Position numbers and translations under genes: made by a program
NCBI RefSeq assembly: GCF_019654955.1
Contig: NZ_BPEV01000006.1
Coordinates: forward strand, 1 to 64,000
Origin: Shewanella sp. KT0246
Lineage (GTDB): Bacteria > Pseudomonadota > Gammaproteobacteria > Enterobacterales > Shewanellaceae
Reading direction: 5' to 3'
DNA length: 64,000 nt
In this document: positions 55,489 to 64,000 of the stretch, piece after piece
How positions within the stretch are numbered: position 1 is the first letter of the stretch
Layout: each line of letters begins with the position of its first letter
Notes under the pieces: model-generated
Database searches by the model: none
Told to the model about the DNA's origin: nothing
The model's input: only the letters and a program-made list of their open reading frames with translations

Positions 55489-58400
55489 TTACGACTTGTG
55501 ACTATTCTTGTAATCTATCCAATGCTCTAACGTATCAAATAACTCATTCAAAACAATAGGCTTAGTAATATGGGCATTCATACCCGCTTTTAAGCTCTTT
55601 TCTCGATCACCCGACATCGCATGTGCTGTCATCGCAATAATAGGCATTTGTTCACTAGAATAACGCTTACGTAGCTCTTGTGCGGCAGTTAAACCGTCCA
55701 TTACTGGCATTTGAATATCCATCAACACAGCGTCAAAAGCTTTAGTGTCAATGATGTCTAATGCTATTTGACCATTATCAGCTAGCACCACTTCATAACC
55801 TGCGCTCTTAAGTAACTCTGTCGCCACTTGTTGGTTGATAAAGTTATCTTCCACTAATAACACTAAGCCAGCTTCTTTGGTTTGCTGCGGGTTTTCTTCC
55901 ACAACTGGTGCAACGTTTAGCTTAGGCTCAGCAGCAAACGCACCGATAATCTCATCAAACAGGGCTGAAGCTTTAAAAGGTTTCTGTAATATTGCAAACA
56001 CGCGTTTTTCATCAAACTCAGCTTCTAAAGGCTCAGCTGAGTAAGCAGTCATTAAGATAATAACAGGACGTTTTTTCAGTCGACCATCTGCGACCATTTC
56101 ATCAACGATATCCACCACATCACCGCCACCCATTTCAGGCATCATCCAATCTAGCAGCAATAAATCCACTGACGAATGGGTTAATACTTCAAGTGCTTCA
56201 GCGCCACTTTGTGCGGTCTTAACTTCAAAGCTAAAGTCGCTCATTACGGTTGAATATATTTGTAAAGCACTTGGATTATCATCGACCACTAACGTGGTCA
56301 AATTATTCAACTGCTCTGGGACCACTAATGGCGCAACGACATTCTCTTCGGCAATTTCGAAGCTAATATTAAAGCTAAAAGTACTGCCTTGGTTCGGCTC
56401 AGATGACACTTCCATCGTACCGCCCATTAGCGACACTAAGTGTTTACTAATCGACAAGCCTAAACCTGTTCCGCCGTACTTACGCGTGGTTGAACCATCG
56501 GCTTGTGAAAAGGCATCAAACAATTTAGCTTGCTGCTCTTTGCTAATTCCAATACCAGTATCACGGACCCAGAATTTAAGGGTAATGCGATGATCACGCT
56601 CACCGACATCTTCACAACCCAGCTCAATTTCACCGTTTTGAGTAAATTTAACAGCGTTAGAGAGTAAGTTCACCAACACTTGGCCTAAACGCAGTGGATC
56701 GCCATTTAGAATTAATCCTGCTGTCACTGGTGCATAAAGCAGTAACTCAACCCCTTTTTCTTGGGCTTTTTGCGCGTTCATATCAATGACATGATCAAGC
56801 ACTTTATCCAGCGGGAATGACACTCGCTCGAGCTCTAACTTACCCGCCTCAATTTTGGAGAAGTCGAGAATGTCATTAATAATCCGCAGTAATGACTGAG
56901 CAGAGAAACCGGCTTTATTTAAATAATCTTGTTGTTGCGACGTCAACTGGGTTCGCTGAGCTAACTGCAACATACCGATAATGGCATTCATTGGCATGCG
57001 GATTTCATGACTCATATTGGCTAAGAATTCACTCTTATACATATTCGCCAATTCAGCGTCTTGTTTGGCTTCTAGCAAGGCCACTTCGTTACTCTTTTGA
57101 CGAGTAATATCTTTATGGGTACCCAACATACGTTTTGATTGGCCATCTTCAGCAAATTCTACCGCGCGACCACGTGATAACACCCAATGATATTCACCCG
57201 ACTTAGCCCGCATTCGATACTCGATCTCATAGGTACCTTCAGGCTTTTTAGCATAACCACTACGATATTCTTCAACTCGCATGCGATCATCAGGATGAAT
57301 AAGTGCATCCGTTGATGATATCAGCGCAGGAAATTCATTCGGTTTATAGCCCAGCATTGAGTAAAACGCAGGGTTACAGATCAATTGTTCAGAGTCTAAA
57401 TACCAATCCCATAAACCATCCTCTACCGCATCCATCGCTAAATGATAACGTTCTTCTGATAAACGTAATTGCTCGGCCGATTCGTACTCACGGGTGACAT
57501 CACGCCATACCGAAATCAGACCCAATAACTCACCACGACGATTGTAAAAAGGCAGCTTGAGTGTATCGAGTAGTACGGTTTTACCGCCGATATCCACTTT
57601 TTCTTGATAGCGCAGTAATGAACGATCGCTTAAGACTTTTTGGTCTTCCTCGCGGATCCTATCGCCTTGATCATGGGTAGTCGCTAATGACATCTGGCCA
57701 ACCATGTCGTTTTCTTTACAACCCAGCATGTATTCAGCAGATTTGTTACAACCTAAATACTTACCTTCCTTGTCTTTATAAACAATAGCCTCTGGGATCG
57801 AATCAATCAGCGAACGCAGTAATGCAAACTCTCGTTCACGTCGTTCGGTGGTGTCACGTAAACGTTGTGTGCGCCGCGCCACCAAATTATCCAAGCGTTT
57901 GTTTTGCTCAGCTAAGTGTCGAGTGTATTGTTTGTTTTCTTCAAAAATTCGACTCACCAATAAAAACCACGGCTCCCAACCTTCAGTGATTTTTTTCGGT
58001 GCAGCAATGGGTTCACGAGAGCACGCTTCTAAGTGAGTTAATAAACGAGACGCTGGGTTTACGAATGAGCGGCGGGTCTGCCAGTGAACAATCGTCACCA
58101 ATACCGACAGCGCTAAAACCACTAGCAAGAAGGTCAGCTTTAGCTTGTCCCAAGCATCTTGGAATAACACGTCTTCATCTTGTAGATACAGTAAACGCCA
58201 AGGCGGGTTTTGCAGGGCAACTGAGTGAATATAATAACCATTGCGCAATATGCCATCGTGGGCATCGAATAGCTCTGATTCAGGTAGAGAATGAAGCTCT
58301 GATGGGATTCGTTGACTGATATGATAAACACGGTTCATATCTTTAGCGTCAAAATCACTATGAGAGAGGATATTGTTGTATTGATCCAGCAATATCACTG

Positions 58401-59196
58401 TTCCAGGCATTTTAAAGTACATCCGCATTTGCTTAGCAAGGGATGCCAGTGTCATATCTAGATTAATTGAACCGATAAAATCATCTTCAAGGTATACCGG
58501 CAAACCAAGGGTGGTGAGCAAGCCTTGATCAGCTAAATCTACATAGGCTTCACGCCAAAATACACTGCGTTGGGGGTTCATCGCTGGTGTCGCTAGTTGG
58601 AATTGTTTCTTGTTTAGCAGTTCTTCTCTAAAGCGTGATTCGTTTGTAGACCAAGGGAACGACGACATAATCCGCTGTTTCGAGATGTAATAAATTGACG
58701 ATGCTTTTGGCGCAGCTTCTTTGGCAACCGGAAAAGATAACGATAATTCAAATAGCATTTCTAGTTCTTGATAGAAAGCGTCACTGCGACCATCTAACGA
58801 GCCCATTCCAGTGATGCGTCCCATGTTAGTGAACGGTTCACCACTGATTGCATAGCTAGGTTCTAAGGTAAAGAATTGACCATCTTCATTGAACTTTTCG
58901 TATTGAGGTAAGCGGTCTTTACGAACGAGCTCTCCCAAACGTAAGTTATCAACAGCCACATTTCGCAAGCTTTTTACCGCGCGAATACTAGACTCAAGCA
59001 ATAAATCGATTTGCAGTACATGGCGTAAAACCTGTTCTTCACGCTCTTTAATTAATTGTGTTTTTTGGCGTTCAAACAGCATCCAAGCCGATAATAGCGC
59101 CATCACAATTACACCAATATAGGTATAAAAAACGGCTCGATTATACTTTCGTTGAATAAGCGATTTTAAATGTAAATCTGGCTCGGTCGATTTCAT
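55489..59196 (-). CDS. Hybrid sensor histidine kinase, two PAS and two receiver domains
   Basis: Order in the 1235-residue protein: membrane segment (23-41), a large periplasmic sensing region of Cache size (42-345), membrane segment (352-371), coiled coil (415-455), PAS (about 456-572), PAS/PAC (about 580-700), HisKA with His730 in ANMSHEIRMPMNAII, ATPase domain (NLLSNAVKF, DTGIGIS, GGTGLGL), first receiver (Asp1016 in LLLLDWMMP) and second receiver (Asp1160 in VLMDIQMPVMDG). There is no HPt domain, so a separate phosphotransfer protein is needed. The H box has Met734 where Thr or Asn is usual (HEIRT). The signal is unknown; the uronate operon lies nearby but nothing shows a link. Confidence 0.95.
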   Translation of the reverse strand: MKSTEPDLHLKSLIQRKYNRAVFYTYIGVIVMALLSAWMLFERQKTQLIKEREEQVLRHVLQIDLLLESSIRAVKSLRNVAVDNLRLGELVRKDRLPQYEKFNEDGQFFTLEPSYAISGEPFTNMGRITGMGSLDGRSDAFYQELEMLFELSLSFPVAKEAAPKASSIYYISKQRIMSSFPWSTNESRFREELLNKKQFQLATPAMNPQRSVFWREAYVDLADQGLLTTLGLPVYLEDDFIGSINLDMTLASLAKQMRMYFKMPGTVILLDQYNNILSHSDFDAKDMNRVYHISQRIPSELHSLPESELFDAHDGILRNGYYIHSVALQNPPWRLLYLQDEDVLFQDAWDKLKLTFLLVVLALSVLVTIVHWQTRRSFVNPASRLLTHLEACSREPIAAPKKITEGWEPWFLLVSRIFEENKQYTRHLAEQNKRLDNLVARRTQRLRDTTERREREFALLRSLIDSIPEAIVYKDKEGKYLGCNKSAEYMLGCKENDMVGQMSLATTHDQGDRIREEDQKVLSDRSLLRYQEKVDIGGKTVLLDTLKLPFYNRRGELLGLISVWRDVTREYESAEQLRLSEERYHLAMDAVEDGLWDWYLDSEQLICNPAFYSMLGYKPNEFPALISSTDALIHPDDRMRVEEYRSGYAKKPEGTYEIEYRMRAKSGEYHWVLSRGRAVEFAEDGQSKRMLGTHKDITRQKSNEVALLEAKQDAELANMYKSEFLANMSHEIRMPMNAIIGMLQLAQRTQLTSQQQDYLNKAGFSAQSLLRIINDILDFSKIEAGKLELERVSFPLDKVLDHVIDMNAQKAQEKGVELLLYAPVTAGLILNGDPLRLGQVLVNLLSNAVKFTQNGEIELGCEDVGERDHRITLKFWVRDTGIGISKEQQAKLFDAFSQADGSTTRKYGGTGLGLSISKHLVSLMGGTMEVSSEPNQGSTFSFNISFEIAEENVVAPLVVPEQLNNLTTLVVDDNPSALQIYSTVMSDFSFEVKTAQSGAEALEVLTHSSVDLLLLDWMMPEMGGGDVVDIVDEMVADGRLKKRPVIILMTAYSAEPLEAEFDEKRVFAILQKPFKASALFDEIIGAFAAEPKLNVAPVVEENPQQTKEAGLVLLVEDNFINQQVATELLKSAGYEVVLADNGQIALDIIDTKAFDAVLMDIQMPVMDGLTAAQELRKRYSSEQMPIIAMTAHAMSGDREKSLKAGMNAHITKPIVLNELFDTLEHWIDYKNSHKS

Positions 59197-59758
59197 TGAA
59201 ATCCCTTTGGTTTACTCAATAGCGTCGATGTTCTAAAAATGGAGAAGCGCTACTCTAGTTTATTTTTATTTAATTCTTATTGATTAATACATGTTATCAG
59301 GAAGGCATTCTTAAGCACATGAATAACCTAGATCAATCGTTATAAAATGTGTCACTTTACTGAGTTTATTCATGGCTACTAAAACATAGCAAATTATCGC
59401 CATAGATTCATGGTCAAATAGTCTTTAATACCAAGAAATCTGATTCCTAATATCGTGATAGATGAAACCACCAAATTGAATGTCTTATTTATGCAAGTTC
59501 ACCTTCAAATTTTAAAATTATCCCGCATCAGAGTGCAAGCTTTGCCTTTATCAATCACATTGGCAAGATGGTCTTTCATTGTTGTTTTTGAAGCAAATTT
59601 GCTTAGATAACTAGGCGGCAATCCACTCACCTCGTTTAGCTAGCCTTTATTTAGAACGAAATCTAAACTGTAAAGAACAAAAGATCCTAGCTTGAAACGA
59701 AAAAACCGATGATGCCCAAGCATCATCGGTTGATAATTTTAGATATCGCTAAACAGGA
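59197..59758. other. Spacer between hybrid kinase and KdgM-type porin gene
   Basis: About 560 bp. The left part should hold the kinase promoter and the right end holds the porin-gene terminator (59698-59731). No ORF or further repeat was recognised. Confidence 0.5.
59698..59731 (-). terminator. Terminator of the uronate operon
   Basis: AACCGATGATG-CCCAAG-CATCATCGGTT with a run of six T residues on the minus strand, about 30 bases after the KdgM-type gene. Confidence 0.9.
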
Positions 59759-60532
59759 TTAGAAGCGGTATTTATAACCAATTTCTATTGCGTTATCACG
59801 CTTGCCATACCAATCATATTCACTGTTTAAGTGACTATTTTTGAGCAATTCAGCTTTATATTTAAACTTGCCATAAAAAGCATGGGCACGAGCATCAGGT
59901 AAACGGTATTCGGCACTTAATTCATGCTCCCAAACATTGCCTTCATTGTTATCAAAGACGTTATCATCTAGCTTGTCTTTGTAAATCGCATCCCAGACAA
60001 ATCTGAAGTCATTCCACGTATAAGTTAACCAAAGATCGTAACGCATCTCTTTACCCACAGCGTCATCGTAAACGCCACTGCTAAGGCTCAAACGATCTAA
60101 ATCTTCAGAGTAACGCGCTCGTACTTTCATGCGGAAGTTTTCTGTTAAACGATAACCATAAAATGCGCCATAACGGATTTTCTTAGCGTTTTCTTTAATT
60201 TGATAATCAAGAATAGGGCCGACTTCATGCTCATTACGATCGCCCCAGCGATGACGGTAACCTGTTTTGATCGTGAACTCATACTGCTCAGGTGCATAAC
60301 CTGTTTCAAGTTCTGATTTGCTGCGATCATACTGCCAAACTTGTTCAAAGCCGAACATGAAACCATTGTCCATTCGGTGACTGAATTCGACTTTAGGACG
60401 ATCAGTACGACCATCCACGACTTTATGTTCCCACTTCATTGTGATGGTGCTATTCGCTAATGCAGAGCCACTGACTAATGCTGAACCACTCACTAAACTT
60501 AATACGCTTAAGGCTAAAATTGATTTTTTCAT
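59759..60532 (-). CDS. KdgM-family oligouronate outer-membrane porin
   Basis: KdgM-type porins are 12-strand monomeric channels that admit acidic oligosaccharides such as oligogalacturonate or alginate fragments. The 257-residue product has a signal peptide with an internal tandem repeat (VSGSALVSGSALA), then alternating strands rich in Arg, Lys and Tyr, such as WEHKVVDGRTDRPKVEFSHRMD and GYRHRWGDRNEHEVGP. It ends EIGYKYRF with the C-terminal phenylalanine. It follows the PL6 lyase and repeat lipoprotein genes, so alginate-derived oligomers are the likely cargo. Specific substrate is inferred from context. Confidence 0.88.
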   Translation of the reverse strand: MKKSILALSVLSLVSGSALVSGSALANSTITMKWEHKVVDGRTDRPKVEFSHRMDNGFMFGFEQVWQYDRSKSELETGYAPEQYEFTIKTGYRHRWGDRNEHEVGPILDYQIKENAKKIRYGAFYGYRLTENFRMKVRARYSEDLDRLSLSSGVYDDAVGKEMRYDLWLTYTWNDFRFVWDAIYKDKLDDNVFDNNEGNVWEHELSAEYRLPDARAHAFYGKFKYKAELLKNSHLNSEYDWYGKRDNAIEIGYKYRF

Positions 60533-60566
60533 CTTAAAATATCTTCCTGTAGGTAGTTAAATACCC

Positions 60567-60587
60567 GGCATGTGCGCAGCACATGCC
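60567..60587 (-). repeat. Hairpin between lipoprotein and porin genes
   Basis: Nine-bp arms GGCATGTGC / GCACATGCC with loop GCA. No T-run follows on the minus strand, so it may act in mRNA processing or partial termination within the operon. Confidence 0.65.
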
Positions 60588-60619
60588 TTTTCAATATCAA
60601 TTAACAATTCTCGGAATAG

Positions 60620-63187
60620 TTAGTTGTGAGTGTTATCAGTGAATACGTTGGTGCTTTCTGCTGGCAGGCGAGCAAAAATGGCTGCATCGCGTTCACCTGT
60701 ACCTACGTCATTAACTGCTTCAAGGGTATAGTCAGTGAAGGTGTTATTGCTCACCGTCACTGCACAGGTGTTCTCGTTGTCTGCATCTTTAATAATGCCG
60801 CCACTTGAGTCACCGATTTTAACTGCAGCGGTTTCTTTATTGCCGTCACCGATGATGCTGAACGTATTGCCGTCAATTAGCGTACCCATGCGGCCTTTAC
60901 TTGAGCTACAAGTCAATTTGACCATGTCGTTTTGTAAGTTACGGCTTTGAGAAAGGAATTCGCTACCTGTTAAGTTGATGAAACCGTATGAACGTATCCA
61001 AGCACCTTTGTTTTCAATTTGATCTTGCTCAGTAATACCTGAAGCATCAAATGAAAGGTTATTGAGCACTATCGGCATGTTATCTTCACCGACTTTTTGA
61101 ATGTTAATTACCGCTTCTTTGGCATCATCTGTAATCCCGCATTTAGCAATAGAATCATTATTGAATGCGATGTTAGAGATTGATGCGCCTGCAGCACCAT
61201 CAATCACATCAATACAAGCACTACCAGAAATAGCTGCCCCATCTTGACCTGTTAATGTAATCGCTCTATCGATAGTGATAACGCCTGTTGAATACTCAAA
61301 GCTTGCGCCTAAAGTAATGGTGGTGCCTGCTGTTGCAGCTTGAATTGCAGCATTCACTTCTTCAACGTTTTCTGGGTATGTTGGCTCTGGATCTGTGCCG
61401 CCGCCAGTCACTGTGTTATTGGTTTCAGTGGTGTCACCAAACACATCGTAAAGTGCAGTAGAGATGTCATTGGTTTCACTGATTAACTCATTGAAATTAT
61501 CAAAGGTGTTTTCAGAGAACTCTGCGCCGCAGTTTTTATTTTCTTGGCCTAAGTTACTTGGCACACCGATAGTTGCAGCGATGGTCATCCCTGAAGTATT
61601 TTCTGCAGCTAAGCCAAAAGTACTGCCAGAAATGATTGAACCGCGAGGGTCTGTGTTATCACCACCGCGAGAGGCTGAGCTACCACAGTTGAGGTAAACT
61701 ATGTTTTGCGCGTCAGCAGATTTATTAGCAAATACTGAGTCAGAGATATCCACTAAACCACGTGAATAAACCCAAGCATCACTTTCACCCGTTGATTCTT
61801 CAAAACCACTGCCATCAAAAGCTAAGTTATCAAGGATAACCGCTGTTTTGTCTTTACCGACTTTACCAATGTTAATGATAGAGGTTGAGGCACTTTCACC
61901 TGAACCACAATCACTCATCACGATGTTTTCGAAAGCGATATTCGTCAGTTTGGCTTGATTACCACCACGTAACTCTTCAGCAGCTTCTGTAGGAATATCG
62001 ATACAAACAGCGCCAGAGAATACCGCTTGCTCAGTTTCGCTCACCACACCTTCAGCATCGGTAGATTGTAAAGTGATCGCTTTGTTTATAACGATGGTGC
62101 CAGCATTAGCAAAGTCACCTGCAACATCTAAATTGATTGTGGTACCTGAACTTGCAGCTTCAATAGCCGCAACTAATTCATCAACAGTTTTGACCACTCC
62201 TGGGTCAACAGGTGGAAGGCCAGGGTCCGTCTCTTCATCAGGTAAAAGGTTATCTGACTGAGTAGTATCACCAAACACATCGTAAAGTGCAGTTGATTGG
62301 TCACTTGATTCACTTATTAAGAAACCAAACTTCTCAAAAGTATTGTCTGTGAATGTTGCTGCACAGTTTTTATTTTCTTGACCTAAGTTACTTGGCACAC
62401 CAATAGTGGCGGCTTTTGTTGCATCATTGGCATTAATTTCTGCGAGAGCAAAAGTATTACCCGTCATTATTGAGCCAGTATCATTGGCGTAACTGCCACC
62501 GCGTGATGCAGAGCTACCACAGTTCAGGTAAAGCATACTTTGTGCATCGGTAGATTTATTACTGAAAACACTGTTAGAGATATTCACTAACCCACGAGAG
62601 TAAACCCAAGCTGCGCTGTCACTTGTAGACTCTTCAAAGCCTGTGCCATCAAAGGTTAAATTATCAAGAATCACCGGCGTTTTATCTTTACCGACTTTAC
62701 CTATGTTAATAACTGAATTTGATGTGCTTTCACCGCTACCACAGCTGTCCATGGTAATGTTTTCAAAGCCAATATTTGAAATGCGTGCTTGGCTGCCACC
62801 ACGTAATGTTTCAGCGGCTTCTGTAGGAATATCAATACAAATTGCGCCCGATAATACAGCTTGCTCCCCAGCAACAGGATCATCAATTGCACCTTCTGCA
62901 TCAGAGGTAATTAAGGTAATCGCTTTATCAATGATCACAGTGCCGACATTTTTGAACGTGCCAGCAATGTTTAAACCAATCACATCACCCGCAGTTGCTG
63001 TATCAATGGCCGCTAATAATTCAGCAGAGCTTGATGCAACAACATCAGCCACATCTGGTGTTTCTACTGGTGGTAACCCAGGATCAGTACCGCCGTCTCC
63101 TGGTGGTTCATCATAAAAATCACAACCTGCTAATAAACTTGTAGATAAAGCAATGGCCACTAAAGCCGATAGTTTTTTAATTCTCAT
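60620..63187 (-). CDS. Lipoprotein of three tandem beta-helix-like repeats
   Basis: The 855-residue product has a lipobox (LLAGC, Cys22). Three related modules follow: about 50-315, 333-592 and 606-855. Modules 1 and 2 are very similar (CIDIPTEAAE, INIGKVGKDKT, AWVYSRGLV, VPSNLGQENKNC recur 278 residues apart); module 3 is divergent. Each is preceded by a Pro/Gly/Asp linker (TDPGLPP or TDPEPTYP). Short repeating turns (NISNSVF, NTF, ILDNLTFD) suggest a right-handed parallel beta-helix as in polysaccharide lyases, but the PL6 catalytic Lys/Arg block is absent. Four cysteines recur per module: 117/149/223/275, 395/427/501/553 and 658/683/760/808. It sits 39 bases after the lyase gene and before a KdgM-type porin. 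A polysaccharide-binding role at the cell surface is my inference. Confidence 0.8.
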   Translation of the reverse strand: MRIKKLSALVAIALSTSLLAGCDFYDEPPGDGGTDPGLPPVETPDVADVVASSSAELLAAIDTATAGDVIGLNIAGTFKNVGTVIIDKAITLITSDAEGAIDDPVAGEQAVLSGAICIDIPTEAAETLRGGSQARISNIGFENITMDSCGSGESTSNSVINIGKVGKDKTPVILDNLTFDGTGFEESTSDSAAWVYSRGLVNISNSVFSNKSTDAQSMLYLNCGSSASRGGSYANDTGSIMTGNTFALAEINANDATKAATIGVPSNLGQENKNCAATFTDNTFEKFGFLISESSDQSTALYDVFGDTTQSDNLLPDEETDPGLPPVDPGVVKTVDELVAAIEAASSGTTINLDVAGDFANAGTIVINKAITLQSTDAEGVVSETEQAVFSGAVCIDIPTEAAEELRGGNQAKLTNIAFENIVMSDCGSGESASTSIINIGKVGKDKTAVILDNLAFDGSGFEESTGESDAWVYSRGLVDISDSVFANKSADAQNIVYLNCGSSASRGGDNTDPRGSIISGSTFGLAAENTSGMTIAATIGVPSNLGQENKNCGAEFSENTFDNFNELISETNDISTALYDVFGDTTETNNTVTGGGTDPEPTYPENVEEVNAAIQAATAGTTITLGASFEYSTGVITIDRAITLTGQDGAAISGSACIDVIDGAAGASISNIAFNNDSIAKCGITDDAKEAVINIQKVGEDNMPIVLNNLSFDASGITEQDQIENKGAWIRSYGFINLTGSEFLSQSRNLQNDMVKLTCSSSKGRMGTLIDGNTFSIIGDGNKETAAVKIGDSSGGIIKDADNENTCAVTVSNNTFTDYTLEAVNDVGTGERDAAIFARLPAESTNVFTDNTHN

Positions 63188-63226
63188 TTTACTGCCCCAT
63201 TAATGAGTTTAATGTTCATCTTGTTA

Positions 63227-64000
63227 TTATTTGATACGGTAACTAGCGCCTGTATCTTGAGTGGTTAAAACTTTTAAGCCTTTTGCGCCACCATCAAAAT
63301 TGGTCGCTTCTAGCAAGCCATTTTCAGCACGTTGTAGCTTAGGATTTCGGTAAATTACGCCATCCCATGGAAGCTCAATACCTGACACTGGGCCAAAATA
63401 TAAGTCATTCTCGTAGGTAGGATTTATGAGCGGCGCCACACTATCGTTGCCTTTTAACGTCAGTGTTCTAGACGCTTTGGCATAAGACAAATTGTTCTTA
63501 AAACTGATATCAGTCCCTGCAAATATGGTGCTGACTTTAGCGTTGTCATATAGGCTGACACGATGAGTTTTGGTGGAGTAAAGAATGTTTTGACGAGAGT
63601 CGACAATGGTGTTGTTTTCGATGCTGACCTTATAAGGCGTAGCTTGCTTATTTAGCTCTTTCCCTTTGACATCGTTATTTAAGGTCTCGCCATTTTCGAC
63701 ATCGGTAATACCTGTATTTACCGCAATGCCACCACGGACGTCACCAGTCCCCATGACTCGCTCAATATAGTTATTTCGAATGATATGGCCTGCATCGTAA
63801 AAGCGGATACCGCCTGACTGCTTTTTGTTATTACCTAAAATCACATTATCTTCGACAACGTTATTAGTACCGTGGCGCAAAGAAATCATCGAAGCGTTAT
63901 CAACGAAGGTATTGCCTCTTAATGTATTGCCACCAGATTTAAGAGAAACTAACTCAGTTTCGCCGTCACACTTGAGGAATAAGTTGTCTTCAATTAAGGT
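63227..64000 (-). CDS. PL6-family polysaccharide (alginate) lyase, C-terminal part
   Basis: The frame stays open to the window edge, so the start lies beyond 64000. The visible 257 residues form a right-handed beta-helix with the PL6 catalytic block: Lys in VSLKSGGNTLRGNTF and Arg 21 residues later in ISLRHGTNN. The same Lys-to-Arg spacing is known for chondroitinase B (K250/R271) and alginate lyase AlyGC (K220/R241). GGIRFYDAGHIIRNNYIERV and GGIAVNTGITD follow. Family PL6 acts on alginate or dermatan sulfate; alginate is more likely in a marine bacterium with a KdgM-type porin. First visible gene of the operon lyase - repeat lipoprotein - porin. Confidence 0.92.
   Translation of the reverse strand, partial: TLIEDNLFLKCDGETELVSLKSGGNTLRGNTFVDNASMISLRHGTNNVVEDNVILGNNKKQSGGIRFYDAGHIIRNNYIERVMGTGDVRGGIAVNTGITDVENGETLNNDVKGKELNKQATPYKVSIENNTIVDSRQNILYSTKTHRVSLYDNAKVSTIFAGTDISFKNNLSYAKASRTLTLKGNDSVAPLINPTYENDLYFGPVSGIELPWDGVIYRNPKLQRAENGLLEATNFDGGAKGLKVLTTQDTGASYRIK

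Noticed and set aside
62643..63116. 157-codon frame antisense to the repeat lipoprotein
   Set aside because: Complete overlap with a well-supported gene; low-complexity translation and an equivalent shadow (62073-62261) in the duplicated module.
60620..63187. Calling the repeat lipoprotein a polysaccharide lyase
   Set aside because: It lacks the Lys/Arg catalytic block seen in the adjacent PL6 protein; only the general beta-helix pattern is shared.

Overview
The window looks like chromosomal DNA of a marine gammaproteobacterium, most likely Shewanella or a close relative in the Alteromonadales. This is an inference from gene content: DcuB-like C4-dicarboxylate carrier, paired trimeric porins, split PntA transhydrogenase, a secreted S8 protease with a GlyGly-CTERM tail, a dipeptidyl peptidase, TcdA, AsnC and RluA, AT-rich spacers and many simple hairpin terminators. 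No integrase, transposase gene, CRISPR array or rRNA was seen. One tRNA, Leu(CAA), is present.

Layout. 0.4-9.4 kb: siroheme and assimilatory sulfate reduction (cobA; cysJ-cysI-cysH on the minus strand), with an outer-membrane phospholipase (pldA) and an uncharacterised membrane-anchored protein between. 9.7-12.5 kb: proton-translocating transhydrogenase pntAA-pntAB-pntB, which supplies NADPH of the kind CysJ uses. 12.7-19.2 kb: dipeptidyl peptidase followed by a previously untracked 31-residue membrane peptide, a MITE-like palindromic element, fbp, a thioredoxin-like lipoprotein and a dicarboxylate/amino-acid symporter. 19.8-25.4 kb: three overlapping genes for an SMC-type (MksBEF/Wadjet-like) condensin in the unusual order SMC, KITE, kleisin. 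25.8-28.7 kb: chemoreceptor and diguanylate cyclase. 29.0-34.4 kb: ahpC-ahpF with an apparent attenuator between them, a spermidine-synthase-like methyltransferase, dienelactone hydrolase and D-lactate dehydrogenase. 34.5-43.4 kb: two small membrane proteins, rluA, asnC, the large S8 protease, a DcuB-like carrier and a small outer-membrane barrel. 44.1-50.8 kb: tRNA-Leu, a 43-residue DUF3149 protein behind an FNR-like box, a SieB-family protein, tcdA, two paralogous porins, tpm and a cysteine-rich small protein. 51.0-59.2 kb: a eukaryotic-type protein kinase with an unrecognised C-terminal region, a secreted HExxH metalloprotease and a large hybrid histidine kinase. 59.8 kb to the end: the distal part of an alginate/polyuronate operon: PL6-type lyase (cut by the window edge), a lipoprotein built of three tandem beta-helix-like repeats, and a KdgM-type porin.

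The strongest candidates for something under-described are the reversed-order condensin operon and the triple-repeat lipoprotein, in which four cysteines recur in every repeat, placed between a PL6 lyase and its likely oligosaccharide porin. Smaller leads are the ahpC/ahpF attenuator, the translationally coupled 31-residue peptide, the MITE-like palindrome and the hybrid kinase with a changed residue in its H box. All functional statements rest on reading the translations; no database search was run.
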